Shown: in pieces, positions 21,900-33,617 of the stretch
Position numbering within the stretch: position 1 is the stretch's first letter
Layout of the letters: every line of letters begins with the position of its first letter
Origin: Adiantum capillus-veneris
Taxonomy: Eukaryota; Streptophyta; Polypodiopsida; Polypodiales; Pteridaceae
Direction of reading: 5' to 3'
Length of the DNA stretch: 64,000 bases
Assembly (NCBI GenBank): GCA_014529385.2
Contig: CM043958.1
Location: 140,454,234 to 140,518,233 of the forward strand
Made by a program: the position numbers and the translations under genes
The notes under the pieces: model-generated
Seen by the model: the letters and a program-made list of their open reading frames with translations, nothing else
Databases searched by the model: none
Told to the model about the DNA's origin: nothing

Positions 21900-23490
21900 G
21901 CCATATACAGTGTTTTCATTAGCATAATAGGTATGATAACTAGCATACTTAGTGTGCCAACACTCATATATAAATAGCATAGCATGTGTGCTAACTAGCA
22001 TACAATGGTGTGCTAACTAGGTTCTGGTATGCTAACTAGCATGTACAATGTTTTAATCGGCATACCCAGGATGCTAACTATGCTAACGAGCATAATTAAT
22101 GTGTAGTTTAGCAAATGAGATATATTAAAGTGTATAAATGTGTGCTAAGAAGAATAGAAGGTGTGCTAACTAGCATGGACTAGGTTTTGATTAGCATATA
22201 CCCAATATGCTAATTGGCATACTAGGTATGCTAGCTAGCATATAATGTGCTAACGAGCATACCCATTATGCTAGCTAGCATACTAGTAAATGTAGCTAGC
22301 ATACTTATTATGTCAAACAACATACTCACCATGCTATTTTTCATAGTAGGAATGCTAACTAGCATAAACATTGTGTTAAACACCATATGCAACATGTTGG
22401 TGATCATACTAAGTATGTTACCTAGCATAAAAAGTGTTGATTAGCATATATATATTGTATTAATTAGCATACTCTATTTTCTAGGTACATTACTATAACT
22501 AGCATACTCTTTATGCTAAATAACATAACCAACATACTATAACTAGCATAAACCTTGTGCTATACAACATACTCAACATGATAGTGTGAGCATACTAGGT
22601 ATGCTAACTAGCATAAAGGGCGTTAATTAACATACATATTGTGTTAACCAACATACTTTGTAAGATTACTAGACATTCTAACTAGCATACTCATTATACT
22701 AAATAGAATACCCAACATACTAGGAATGCTAACTAGCATAAACCTTGTGTTAATCAGCATACTCAAAATGTTAATGAGCATACTAGGTATATTAACTAGC
22801 GTAAAGGGTGTTAAATTAGCATACATATTGTGTTAATCAGTGTACTCTATTTGCTAGGTATATTACTAGGCATGCTAACTAGCGTACTCATTATGTTAAA
22901 AATCATACTCAGCATGCTACTGAGCATACTAGATATGTTAGCTGGCATGAAATACTATGTTGACCATCATACTTTGTATGCTAGGTAGATTACTAGGCAT
23001 GCTAACTAACATACTCATTATGCTAAAGAACATACCCATCATACTAGGATGTCTAACTAGCATAAACCTTGTGTAAAATAGCATACTCAACTTCTCGTGA
23101 GCATACTAGGTACGCTAACTAGTATATAGTGTGCTAAATAGAATACATCTTATTTTGAGCAGCATACTCTGTATGCTTATTAGCATACTGGGAATGCTAA
23201 TTATCATACTACTAGGAATACTAACTAGCATAAACATTGTGGTAACTAGTAGACACAATTGGTTAAACATCACACCCAATATGATTACTAGCATAGATAT
23301 TGAGTAAACCATCTTACACAGTATGATGACTAGAATATACAATGTATACCAACATACCAAGTATTCTAACTAGAGTATTTGCCATGCTACCTATCATAAT
23401 TAGCATTTTAACAAGCATTTTGAGTATTATGTATAGTGTGGTTACTAGTATCAATCCATAGATGAGTATGCTATTGATCATCATATACAA
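21900..23490. repeat. array of a palindromic TGCTAGCTAGCATA-like motif
   Basis: About 1.6 kb made of variants of GTATGCTAACTAGCATAC. I count roughly 35 AGCAT words by eye, with GCTAACTAGC or GCTAGCTAGC cores. Spacing is irregular (commonly 20-40 bp), so it is not a simple tandem satellite. The core is self-complementary, so reading frames on both strands give Met-rich repeats such as MLVSIPSM; these are not genes. Confidence 0.85.
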
Positions 23491-23494
23491 GTTA

Positions 23495-23758
23495 TTATGC
23501 ACTAGAGATGCAATACATAGAATGCATAAGGTATGGCTTAAGTATTTGATTTATCACTTGAGGCTCATCTAGGAGGTGCACAGGGTGTTTTATGTAGCTT
23601 TTCCTCCCCGCTATCTTTTGACAACCATCCTTCTTGTTGGGTGAAACGCAAGTATCGTCTCTCCAAAATGTGTATACCGATTGATTAATTTCATATGTGA
23701 TAGGGCTATGATTGTGTTGCTTATGACATGCAGCCAATGGAAATAATCGTTGTCTCAT
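23495..23758 (-). other. 87-codon open frame, unrecognised
   Basis: The frame reads MRQRLFPLAACHKQHNHSPI with TFWRDDTCVSPNKKDGCQKI. It lies between the palindromic array and a gypsy fragment. I do not recognise it, and no splice or promoter context supports expression. It may be chance or the tail of the gypsy fragment. Confidence 0.2.
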
Positions 23759-24521
23759 TGATTATTTGGTTCTCTTGATCTGAAATTGCTTGAGTGGTTT
23801 ACTCTACTGGAGCTTATCTCTATCTTCCTGCTCTAGTGGTTGACCATCTAACTAAACTATTCTTATTCAGCTCAGAGAACTACTCTGAAGTGTTTCTTCT
23901 GTCTTTTATCTTATTATTTTTCCATTAACACAAACTCAAGTCTAATTTTTTTAATGGAAATATGTTCATTGAAGCAAGCATTCTCTCATCTTCTTTGTTT
24001 TTCATAATTCTTGCATAGCTCCTCTGGTCTTAAGGCTTTCTTCCAGCTTCTTGTGTTATCAGTCCTTGTTTGAATCCTTTTGTTGACTCCCTAAATTTTT
24101 AGTGTCTGGTTGGTATAGTCATGTATCACTCTAGTAGCTCTAAGCCATGGTCTGCCCAAAAGCATCCATATGCTCCCTGTACATCTAAGACTAAGAAGAT
24201 GGTTTTGAAGTTTTATTTGCCAACTTTGATGTGCATACTTCCAATCAATCAAGTAGCATGTACCACTCTATGGCTAGCCATTGTGACCCTAAGTAGTGCT
24301 AGTTTCAAATCATTGATGCCCAATTTCTACCTTAAATGTTCTCCAAGAATATTGACACCAGCTTCCCCATCTCGGATATCACACCTGAGAATGGTTCCGA
24401 GTGCTTCCTTGAAGTGATGAATTCTTATACCACAATTTTTCTAGACATGTCCATAGGCCTTGCAGTAGGTACATTGTGAACACTCATCAAACCTATAATC
24501 TCTTCACCTGCACTTTGAGCA

Positions 24522-25305
24522 CTAAATCTCCATCTTCTTAATTGAAGGTCTTGTCTTGGCTATTTTAGCAATTTGTTTTGACATTTCTTGTAGATTCTTG
24601 GTCCATGATCCCTTTTCCTTTCCTTTTCCCTTGTCATATGAATCACTCTTAGATGAAATGGAATTGGTCCTAGATTCTAGCTCCTCAATTTTCGACTCAC
24701 TATCAATGGACTCTATTAAGTGACCTTTCTCTTTCTTGGCTTGCTGCTCTAATTTTAGTGCCCTTTGCAACAAATCAATAAACTTCTAGGTAGGTGTCTT
24801 ATTCTCCTATTTTTTTCTTTTGAAATCATTCAAAACCCAAGCTCTCATTGGTTCTCTAACGGAGGCTCTTACAGTTGTTTGGTTAATTCTTTTATCTTTT
24901 CCACGTAGCTCTTGACCAACAACTTGCTTTGTTTGATCTTGTCTACTAGCTCACACATGATGTCCTTATCTCCCCTGTTGTCTGAGTATTTCAATTGGAA
25001 ATCCTTAATGAGCTTATTGTTTGACCTAAGCTGGTAGGCTGAGTGATGGTAGTACCATTTACTAGCCATCTCTTTTAGCATCCGGGGAAAATATTGCCTC
25101 CATTCATCTTTGTCAATATCATTGAGTTCTGCATACTACTCAAATGTATGAATACGGACATCAAGGTAATCCTTGTTGCCTCCTTTAAAAATTGAAAATT
25201 GAAAATTAGTGAAATGTTCAATTTGATCGAGTATGGATTTGTGAAATGGTTACTTGTCTTTGGATCTCCTTTTACTGTGATGGTCTGTATCAGCTTCCTA
25301 GTCAT
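24522..25305 (-). pseudogene. gag of the truncated gypsy relative
   Basis: ORFs 25305-25075, 25081-24869 and 24773-24522 read in series. The middle one holds the capsid part MLKEMASKWYYHHSAYQLRS and DNRGDKDIMCELVDKIKQSK. The last begins MLQRALKLEQQAKKEKGHLI and continues Ser/Glu/Lys-rich to GSWTKNLQEMSKQIAKIAKT. The zinc knuckle that follows in the relative (CSKCKCKDHVSNEC) corresponds here to about 24520-24430 and is broken by stops. Several frame breaks make it inactive. Confidence 0.78.
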
Positions 25306-25669
25306 TGTCTTTTACAGTCTCAGTCATTATGTCCTCTGCCATCTTCTTTTTTAGTTTGTGTCATGATCAATGACTTCTCTTGCTGCCCTCACTTTTTGAA
25401 ATATGTTTTTGGATGCACTAAGATCCATGAGACCGGTTTCTTCATTCTGCTTGTTTTGCTTGTCTATGCCTAAGAGTTCTGAGAATCTCGCTTATCATCA
25501 TTTGTTCCTATCCCTGTAGGAATATCCATCTTATTCCCAAGTTCTCTCTCAGTCTCAGAGCCTTGCTCTAATTATTCTTAGATTGGACTGACACAATCCG
25601 GATCATCCATGAATATAGTAGTCGGCCTTCTATCGTGTGCATCACTTCTAGGTGGCATGACTTTGTATG

Positions 25670-25681
25670 ACTCTAACACCA
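25670..25681 (-). other. degenerate initiator-Met-like primer binding site
   Basis: The minus strand reads TGGTGTTAGAGT, matching the standard TGGTATCAGAGC at 9 of 12 positions. It sits two bases from the LTR edge at 25684. Confidence 0.55.
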
Positions 25682-25683
25682 AC

Positions 25684-26195
25684 TGGGAGGTAGTTCCTCT
25701 GTCAAGAGAAAATTAGCTAAACCATCATGATTGCCAAAATGGAATGAGTTGAACACATTACACATGAAAAATATTCCAGGTTGGTAGTTAGAGTTTGTTC
25801 AATTCAGTTTAGCACTTCAAATCATACAAGACTTTAAATAGAAATGACACTAGACATTGAAATTGGAAATGAGAAAGAACACTGGAAATGGATAATGAAA
25901 CTAGAATGTATATTCAGATCAACATATACAAGTACAACCATGAGTCAAGTATGCTTTGAGCTTGATTAAGATTACAAGAGCATATAGAGATCCAAGATTC
26001 AAGATACAAAGCTCTAACCAAAGAGTCAATCACTTAGGGATACTTGGGATTTCAAAAATGAAGTAGTGAGACCTATTATAGCCTTCTGATTGGACTTTTG
26101 ATAGACTATACATTGTATTAGTTACCACAGTAACTGTTCTTGAGAGTAACCAGTCTAGTTGCATGCTAAGTTAGTAGGTGTTCTTTCCATCTACA
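25684..26195 (-). repeat. 5' LTR of the truncated gypsy (about 512 bp)
   Basis: It runs TGGGAGGTAG to CCATCTACA on the plus strand. Length, the end CCATCTACA and a TATA-like element (ACCTATTATAGCC, minus strand, about 26071-26083) all line up with the 524-bp LTR at 40744-41267. The ends were set by that comparison. From 26196 to 26560 nothing else is seen. Confidence 0.65.
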
Positions 26196-26557
26196 GTAAA
26201 TTATTAAAAAGTAAGAGATTGTAGTGTTATGACTTCTTGAGGTAAATCTAGCATGACAAGTTAGAAGAAATTTGAGAGAGGGGAGAGAAATGTGGATATA
26301 GAGGGGAATATTTCCACATGGAGGACCCCTTCTCTCCCCATTATTTGAAAGTTGCGATAGGCTAGAAAGAGAAAAGACATTAATTTCATAGCTTCACATA
26401 GTTACAAAGGGGGAGGGTCCATGGAGAGGTAAATGCTATCCCATGGTAGGCCCTTCCTCCCGCTGTTATATAGATATATAGATTTCATGGGCATCAAGCC
26501 TATCACTAGATCCACCTCTTTACAAGAGCACATACCCAACGTAGAAACATGTGAAGC

Positions 26558-26661
<104 letters not shown>

Positions 26662-26974
26662 ATAGAGTATCTTTCACACATACACACCATGACGTTACAT
26701 TACAATCTCCTTATACCATGCACGGATCATACATGAGAGACCTCTCAAGATGTTCCCAAATTCCATTGTTCTCAATATGGCACGGAAAATAACCTGTGTG
26801 TCCTCATTTTGTGTCTTGAAGGAATGTAGGTCCTCCCTCCATCTCATCCTCATTTCTTTGTCTCCTTGAAGTGCATCTTCTACTATTCCTTTGTTTGACA
26901 TGTAAAGTGGAAGATTCTCTATGTGTATGAGTATGTCTCTACTAACTTAAACCTTTATTTACGTATTTTGAAAT

Positions 26975-26976
<2 letters not shown>

Positions 26977-27010
<34 letters not shown>
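26977..27010. repeat. (AG)n microsatellite, 34 bp
   Basis: It lies left of a 55-bp triplicate, with a CT tract on the other side; the two tracts are complementary. Confidence 0.97.
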
Positions 27011-27012
<2 letters not shown>

Positions 27013-27014
27013 TC

Positions 27015-27179
27015 ACATATTCTTACATTATAGATTTTACCCCTATCCCCTTCCTCCAAAAGGATTGTAACATATTCTTACATTATAGATTTTACCCCTA
27101 TCCCCTTCCCCCAAAAGGATTGTAACATATTATTACGTTATAGATTTTACCCCTATCCCCTTCCCCCAAGAGGATTGTA
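27015..27179. repeat. 55-bp tandem repeat, three copies
   Basis: Units start at 27015, 27070 and 27125 with ACATATT and run through TATAGATTTTACCCCTATCC to GGATTGTA. They are nearly identical (two to four changes), so recently amplified. Confidence 0.95.
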
Positions 27180-27187
27180 TGAGTTTA

Positions 27188-27191
<4 letters not shown>

Positions 27192-27245
<54 letters not shown>
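27192..27245. repeat. (CT)n microsatellite, 54 bp
   Basis: Complementary to the AG tract at 26977-27010, so the whole 26977-27245 block could fold back with the 55-bp repeats in the loop. From 27246 to 28178 there is no convincing gene. Confidence 0.97.
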
Positions 27246-27248
<3 letters not shown>

Positions 27249-28178
27249 CTGCATTAATAAACCTAGGTTTAATTAAGTAGGGACAAAAATTCTATGAAAC
27301 TGTTTGTATTGTAGTTTGAATATGAGAAGCTCTCAAAACTATTTTTTGTCTCAAGTAAATAGAAATTTTGCACTATAATGTAACAACCACATTATGTGCA
27401 TGTTGCATGCTCTTTTGATTGTCCTGCCCTAAGAGCAACTCATACATTACCACTTTTAATAACCTTTAGCTCTTGAGGCACCAAGACATATCAAAGAAAA
27501 TAGGCTACTCAACTGTTGGTCCTAAGTTGATTGAGTAAATTACAATACATATTTGTTACAGTAGTATCCATTAGCCTCAAACACCAGTTGGTTACATTTG
27601 GAGCTTGTTCTTCTCCAATATATGTATCATGAACCAATGATAGTGGTTAAGCTAGATAGTGTGAAGAGAAACCAACAAAGAAAGGTCTTTGTTTAGCTCA
27701 AGATTCAGAATTGGAAGGATTAAAATGTTGAGAAATAGTGGACATGAACATTGCAAAAAAAAAATCCTAATTTCAAGATTTTAGCGACAACAACTCCATC
27801 CATTTCTCAACGTATGATTGAGGAATCCCAACACAATTATAGTAATTGATAAAGTAACCATTTGCAAAAAGGAGTGATCTCTACTAAGGAGTCCGACTAA
27901 AGGACATGAATTTCTTGCACCCTAGAATGTGCAACACACGTGCAAGGTTCTTACTTGTGAGATTACATTGATGGATGAACATGTTATGGTTTACATCTAA
28001 TCCAAAGATATGAAAAAACATATAGTAGATGTGTTTGCATTCTAGGTACAACCATCCTTGTGCTACTTCATATGCAACTCTCTACATGTACACATTGGGT
28101 TTGTGGCTATGTGCACTTCGTACACCTCACCACGTAGTATGAGAAAACTTGAAGTCCCCACCATAAATATCTCATGGT

Positions 28179-28331
28179 GCTTTCCTTTGATTGCAAGATG
28201 TTACTCAATCTTAGACTCCATAGATTGTTGCTTTCCTTTGATCACAAGATGTTATTCAATCTTAGACTTCGTACATTGGTGTTTTCCTTTGATCACAAGA
28301 TGTTACTCAATCTTCGACTCCATAGATATTG
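28179..28331 (+). repeat. 51-bp tandem repeat, three copies, in an open frame
   Basis: Units start at 28179, 28230 and 28281. Because 51 is 17 codons, the plus-strand open frame 28058-28378 keeps a 17-residue repeat (CFPLITRCYSILDF-type). No other coding evidence supports that frame, so I annotate the repeat and not a gene. Confidence 0.9.
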
Positions 28332-28379
28332 AAAAGTCTATTTGTTTGGTTGAAGCAGCTAAGATACCTGGACGATAGC

Positions 28380-30770
28380 ACATATTTGTTGGCTTATTCA
28401 CAATATCTTTTAAATCTTAATTAATCCTTTCTCCAACATCTTCATTTTGGTTGCATTATAATTTGTCCCTTTTTCCACAGGCCATGTGTTTAGCACTTGC
28501 CTAAAAATTGGGTTTGTCCCACGTTCTAATGCCCCAAAAATGATGGTGCTATAGCACCCAATATAGTATTTCTAATACTAATATTCTTTTTGCATTCTCT
28601 AGTTTGTTCACCTAACCATCCTTGACTCTTGTACTCTACTATCTCTAGGGGCTCTTTGATTCTTTAGCTACCATCTGTTCATTTTTGTCTTCTTCAAGGA
28701 TTGATGATGTTGCTTGAGACGTATTTCTTGCCCTCGACAAATTCTAAGTAATATATTATGGCCTATGGGAAGCATTTTCCTCCTTTTGCATCACCGTACA
28801 TGTCATTCTTTGCTTCTGTGTGATTGTGATATTATTGCCTTCCACATTAAAAAATTGGTAAATTGGGCCTCCTCCAATGGGCTCCTGTATTTCTCGCATT
28901 GCATCAATAGGAGCATGCCGTTGTGACATTCATCTTGGTATTTTTTCTACAGTAGGTCTAGCCCCATGGTATCTACCTTCCACAAGTGCAAGCATCATTC
29001 TTTGTAGTCATGAGTTTGCTAGATCTAAAACACTTGCATCATACAAACTGAGCATTTGTTTGTTTCCTTCTCCAGCTAGCCAAGGGGCATGTTTTGTCTC
29101 AAAAAAATTGGTGTCGTAATGAATGTAATTTCATCTAGATCTTGATATAATATACCTTCATTATTGTCATTAAAAAATGTTTCAAAAATCTGGCCACTAA
29201 CAACATGGACACTACATCTACTTACTGCCCACGAGAAACTTTCTCCACCGTGGAAAGAGGACATGCCACCAACTCATTCACAATCCATTTGGGGAATATT
29301 TACATCCAAAACATTTTTAGGTGCCCACCAAGCACAAATCTATTTATACATAATTGTAGCTTCTTCCTCACTCCGAGCACCACATTTCACAAAGCCTCTC
29401 GTGTTCCTTGAAAGTTTTTGTTTACAAATTGGTTAGTGTGAATATTCATGCTTTGTTCCTAATGAAACAAGTAGGAACATTTTCTTTTGTCCATCACATT
29501 TTGTAGTCCTCCATTAAAACAAATTCAAATTTCTCTCTAGTTTGCAACGTCTTTGTTAACCATGAACCCTCAAAAATGTGATGGGGGATGTCCATTATTC
29601 AGCATCACTGCGTTCATCATATCCCTGAACATGACCTGGGATTTTGTATCCTTCTCTTTCATTTTGCATATTGCTATAGTTTGCATTTCCTAGATCCCAC
29701 AATACAATAGATGGAAAACTCATTTTTTGTAGCAATGTCTCAACTACTTGTCTTCACACAAACTTTTGTGAATCATACACATGCGCTTTCATGGTTGTCC
29801 AGCTAGACACTCATTGAACATGATCAAAGCAGACCCAACTCCTACATAGGTGACCAGATTGATCTCAATGCATTCTATTTACTAGCTCAATTCTAGAACC
29901 AGCTCTAGTGTTGATATTTTGAAAACATGACATCTTCTATCTGGGTCATTACTCTGAGCAAGTTCAGCCAAATGTGGTGGAAAAAAGGCTATCTGCAAGG
30001 GATTCTTTATTTTAGTAGGCGTGTTTTGACACCAACGCCAATTTTACTACCGCTTGCCTCCTTCATCATTTGCTTGAATATACATAAAACAAAATGTATA
30101 AGTGCTAAAAAATTGGAAGGAGATACACTCCAAGTCAAACAAGTTTTAGGAGAAACCTGTGCATATATACCAAGGGTCTCATCTCTTCCAAAATTGAGAA
30201 GAGCCCATTATTGTTTAATTCACCACCATTGTCTCTTGTGATAGCCCCCATCACCATTTGTTTTGAAGATTCAATTGCAAGTGTCTTGGTCCTATTGTGG
30301 GTACGTCTAAAATGACAATGTTCCCTTGGAAAGAGGTTAAAAACCTGTGGGAGCTCTAGTTGAAATTTTGAACAATGGAGAAGCTATTGGTAGAGGATCA
30401 AATGTTGACATTTTGCATGGCTCGATAATGACTATAGATGTTATGATGTATTTGTGGTTCAACTTTATGCTGGAAAGGATGCATTTTTGTTCACCTCAAT
30501 CCAATGGATGGAGACAAAAAACTTTGCGTTGTGTTGTGACTACCATAGTTGCTTGGCCCAAAGAAAATCTGGTAGGATATTCATTTTTGATCCACTTAAC
30601 TTAGTTTTTGAATATTTGCATGCATTTTAGTTGCCAAGCCAATGTTATCCTTAAAAACTTTAGGGAGTTTCTTCTCCACTTGACCAATCTACCATCCTCT
30701 TTCATGGTTGTGTTGCACTTGTAGGCGGTTGAGACCGAAAGCTTTCTATAACTGCTCCTTCTTGAGATCC
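28380..30770. other. no gene recognised
   Basis: Several frames of 60-104 codons occur on both strands (for example plus 29927-30241 and 30347-30604) but none shows a motif, codon pattern or splice context I can support. The stretch may hold decayed parts of the transposase-like relic to its right. Confidence 0.4.
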
Positions 30771-30771
30771 A

Positions 30772-33175
30772 TCATCCAAAACAAAGCCTAACTTTTATAA
30801 TAAACTTGCCTCTTCTAGATAGAAATATTCCCTTTGAGATGGGCCACACCCCAGGTGCAGGGCCTAGTGGAAAAATAACAGATCCATGCACATTCCAAGC
30901 ATGTTGCACATTGCTATTGCAAAAACGAATGACCTGGTCTTGGAAGCCACCTGGGTATCTTCTTCCTCCCTTGAAGCAAGGTGCATGAACACCATGCAAT
31001 GATGTTCTCCCATCTATGTTGATCTCAGCCCCACACCCTACATCAACAAGAAAAATTTTAAGACCATAGAGTAAATGCTAGCGTTAAAAAATGATAGATT
31101 CAATGTTGTACTTCTAACCTATCTCCTGCATAAAACCCAAAACAACTCACCTTAGCCTTAGGAGGTGCTCTCATAATGGCCCAAGTGGACTTTGCAACTT
31201 CAGAATCCTTTACCTACTATATTTTGAAGCTTGGACATTGTGGAATAGCTATGGAGGTTGTGATGGTATTAAATTTAGGTCTATGACTATCAGTCTCATG
31301 AATCGGAGTTGAATGATCCAACTTTCTTTTTTATGCAAACTTACTTGCTCCATGGGCCATCTCATATACTTCAAAGAGGCAAGACCTACTGCATCCATTG
31401 TAGAAGCAATCAAATCCATAACCTTCTTCTCAATTGCTCATGTGGTGTGTCCTTCCATTAGCCTTTTAGTTAATTGTTTCAAGTCCAAACCAGTACGTCC
31501 ATGATATTTTTCATCATAAAAGACTTACATTTTTCACTTTGCTACACTGCTAAGCATAAGTCAATAGTGGTAGCCTGATACAATGAGTCATACTTCGTTG
31601 CTCCATGTGCAACACAAATACTTGCATGTTTATATTTAGATAGGTTTGTTGATGGTACAAATCCCAAATCCTTGTGATGTGTAAGTAACTGATCAATCCA
31701 ATGTGATGCTTGCGCATCCCACTATGCAATCTGTAGCTGCAAGCTTTGTAGATGTCCCTCAATAATTTGGTTGTCTGTCCAATAGTTTTTTATAGCTTGC
31801 TTACATCATTCCTTCTCCATCTCAGTAGGTGCACTTCTCCACTGCCTGCACATATACTTGTGCTCTTCTTGAAAGACTGGCTTAATGCACTTCTTAGTGT
31901 GATCCACCATATTTTTCTCCGACTTAAACTTGCAAGATCTCTCTTTCTCCTCCACCTTATTATATGGACCACCAAAGTATATTGTGCACATTGCAATCCA
32001 ATTTTGTTGAGCCTCATCTGACATGAAACCTCTAAATCGAGGAAGTGGGAAACCATTTTGCACCATTTGGTTGTTTAACATTTTCCAAAATTGAACCTGA
32101 GCATGGTGATCTTGCACCTTAAACTCACAAGTTGCGATTGTAAGAAACTCACGTACATGTGGATTATATACATGGGCTCCCATTGTGCACCACCCCTTCA
32201 CCTGATGCACATGATCAAAATCCACCCATTGGACCTCCAATGAGCCACCTGGTTGCATTCAATTAACAAGATCCACTCTTGAATCTAGACACTTCGTTGA
32301 AATCTTAAACACATGTGGTTGGCTATCATTACCAAGTTGATGAAGAAAAAGAACACTTTGGATAAATGGATACATGCATCTTTGTTTTAGTCTCAAAATA
32401 GCATCCAACCCATTGTCCCCTTGAAGAAAATATTTTCTAGTAGCCTAGATGGACCTTCATATTTGAGCTTTTTGAGAGATAATAATCTGGTCTAGCACTT
32501 TGTGCAAGTAATCCTCTGTATAAGTCTTGTGAGAATCACCATCTTCATGAATCAACAACTCTATGATCAAAGACTTCAATTTGCTTGCATGTGCTAGAAG
32601 GCTCAACGGTTGCCTGCATGAACACCTTATTGTGAACAACCTCCTCCACCTTTTTAGATAAGCCCTTTTCCACTGGTGGATGGTTATGAAAACCCATGTG
32701 TGTGTCATATCTTGTTGTGCCATCTCTATCTTGAGGGATACAATAGTATATGAATGCTTGACAAGTTTTGTTACATTTTGGTGATCCACAACAGTGCTAA
32801 CAAAGAAGAACTCTAGTTTCTTTGTTCAATGGTCCAACATGTGGGGGGAGTGAAGCTTTCCTTTCCACGGATTCTCATTTACTGCTCCAAACCTATCTAC
32901 ACAAGCACACTCAATGTTATAACACCTAAGTGTCCACAACACCGACTTATTCTCACTATTCCTTCTATAGAAGTTTCTTCAGATAGAATAATGTCTTGGC
33001 CTGCAAGTTGAGAATACTCCTTTAGAGCATTGAGACTAATTTCACACATCTCTGTGTCATATCTAATTGAGATAACTCTCTCTTCATATCTAATAAGAAT
33101 CGCGTGAGGAATTGTTAGAGTGCAGCATCCACAAAGACAAATGCAAAGCTCAAGAAAAGATAGCTTTGCTTTCAA
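30772..33175 (-). pseudogene. transposase-like gene relic, probably MULE-related
   Basis: Minus-strand ORFs 33175-32897, 32789-32457, 32258-31806, 31762-31550 and 31000-30772 read as one decayed gene. The best part (32258-31806) contains FWKMLNNQMVQNGFPLPRFR, GFMSDEAQQNWIAM and KERSCKFKSE..MVDHTKKCI, a pattern ('GF.aD.A..NW', 'ER.C.FHW') I associate with plant MULE-like DDE transposases and their domesticated relatives. After it SHWIDQLLTHHKDLGFVPST and, further on, RYPGGFQDQVIRFCN and WNVHGSVIFPLGPAPG still look like protein. Stops and shifts occur throughout. No terminal inverted repeats were found, so host origin cannot be excluded. Confidence 0.5.
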
Positions 33176-33600
33176 TATCTAAAGCCAAATCCATAAAAGT
33201 CATTTCTTGAGCAGTGAGCAAATGTCGAGAAAAAGGTTGGCATTAGTTACAAATGGGATGGTATTTCAAAAGTTTGTGCAATCATTTGTTTGATAGGGAC
33301 ATACCTTGTAGTAATCCATGAAAGATAAAATATTTTTTCACAATTCACGACGAGGAAAGTAAAAGCTTATATCCCAATTCACGAGGAAAGTAGCTTTTGA
33401 TTTATACTCACTTAAATTTTAAAGCATTGATCTTTTTATCTATGCTTATTAAAAATTTAAAGGATTTTTCTTTGAAGATCATTTTCAATTTTAAATAGTT
33501 TTAATTTTTAAATAATGTTGGCTAAAAGTCACGCGCTTTACTGGTAGGTCTTTTTTTTCGCACTCTTTGTGGAAATACTCTGTTCTCCAAGAACTTCTTA
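33176..33600. other. no gene recognised
   Basis: AT-rich spacer with a short direct repeat (CAATTCACGACGAGGAAAGT / CAATTCACGAGGAAAGT, near 33340-33392). Nothing else is visible. Confidence 0.5.
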
Positions 33601-33617
33601 CCAAGGTCTATGTGATC

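Larger units (their letters stand above)
23770..26195 (-). mobile_element. truncated gypsy, same family as the 40744-57084 element
   Basis: On the minus strand: LTR 26195-25684, degenerate primer site 25681-25670, gag 25305-24522, protease-linked region 24420-23990 and decay by about 23770. Similarity to the larger element is clear in gag (WYYHHSAYQLRSNNKLIKDF against WYYHYPSCQLRSYNKLLKAF; RALKLEQQAKKEK in both) and in the protease-proximal segment (LVLDVQGAYG in both). The LTRs share the end CCATCTACA and the TATA position. It is an older, more decayed relative, cut off before RT. Confidence 0.82.

Noticed and set aside
22231-23502. Met-rich ORFs on both strands in the palindromic array
   Set aside because: They arise because the repeated word contains ATG/CAT in both orientations; frames are not conserved between units.
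27015-27179. CRISPR-like direct repeats
   Set aside because: Three contiguous 55-bp units without spacers, in a plant nuclear context. No array of repeat-spacer form exists in the window.
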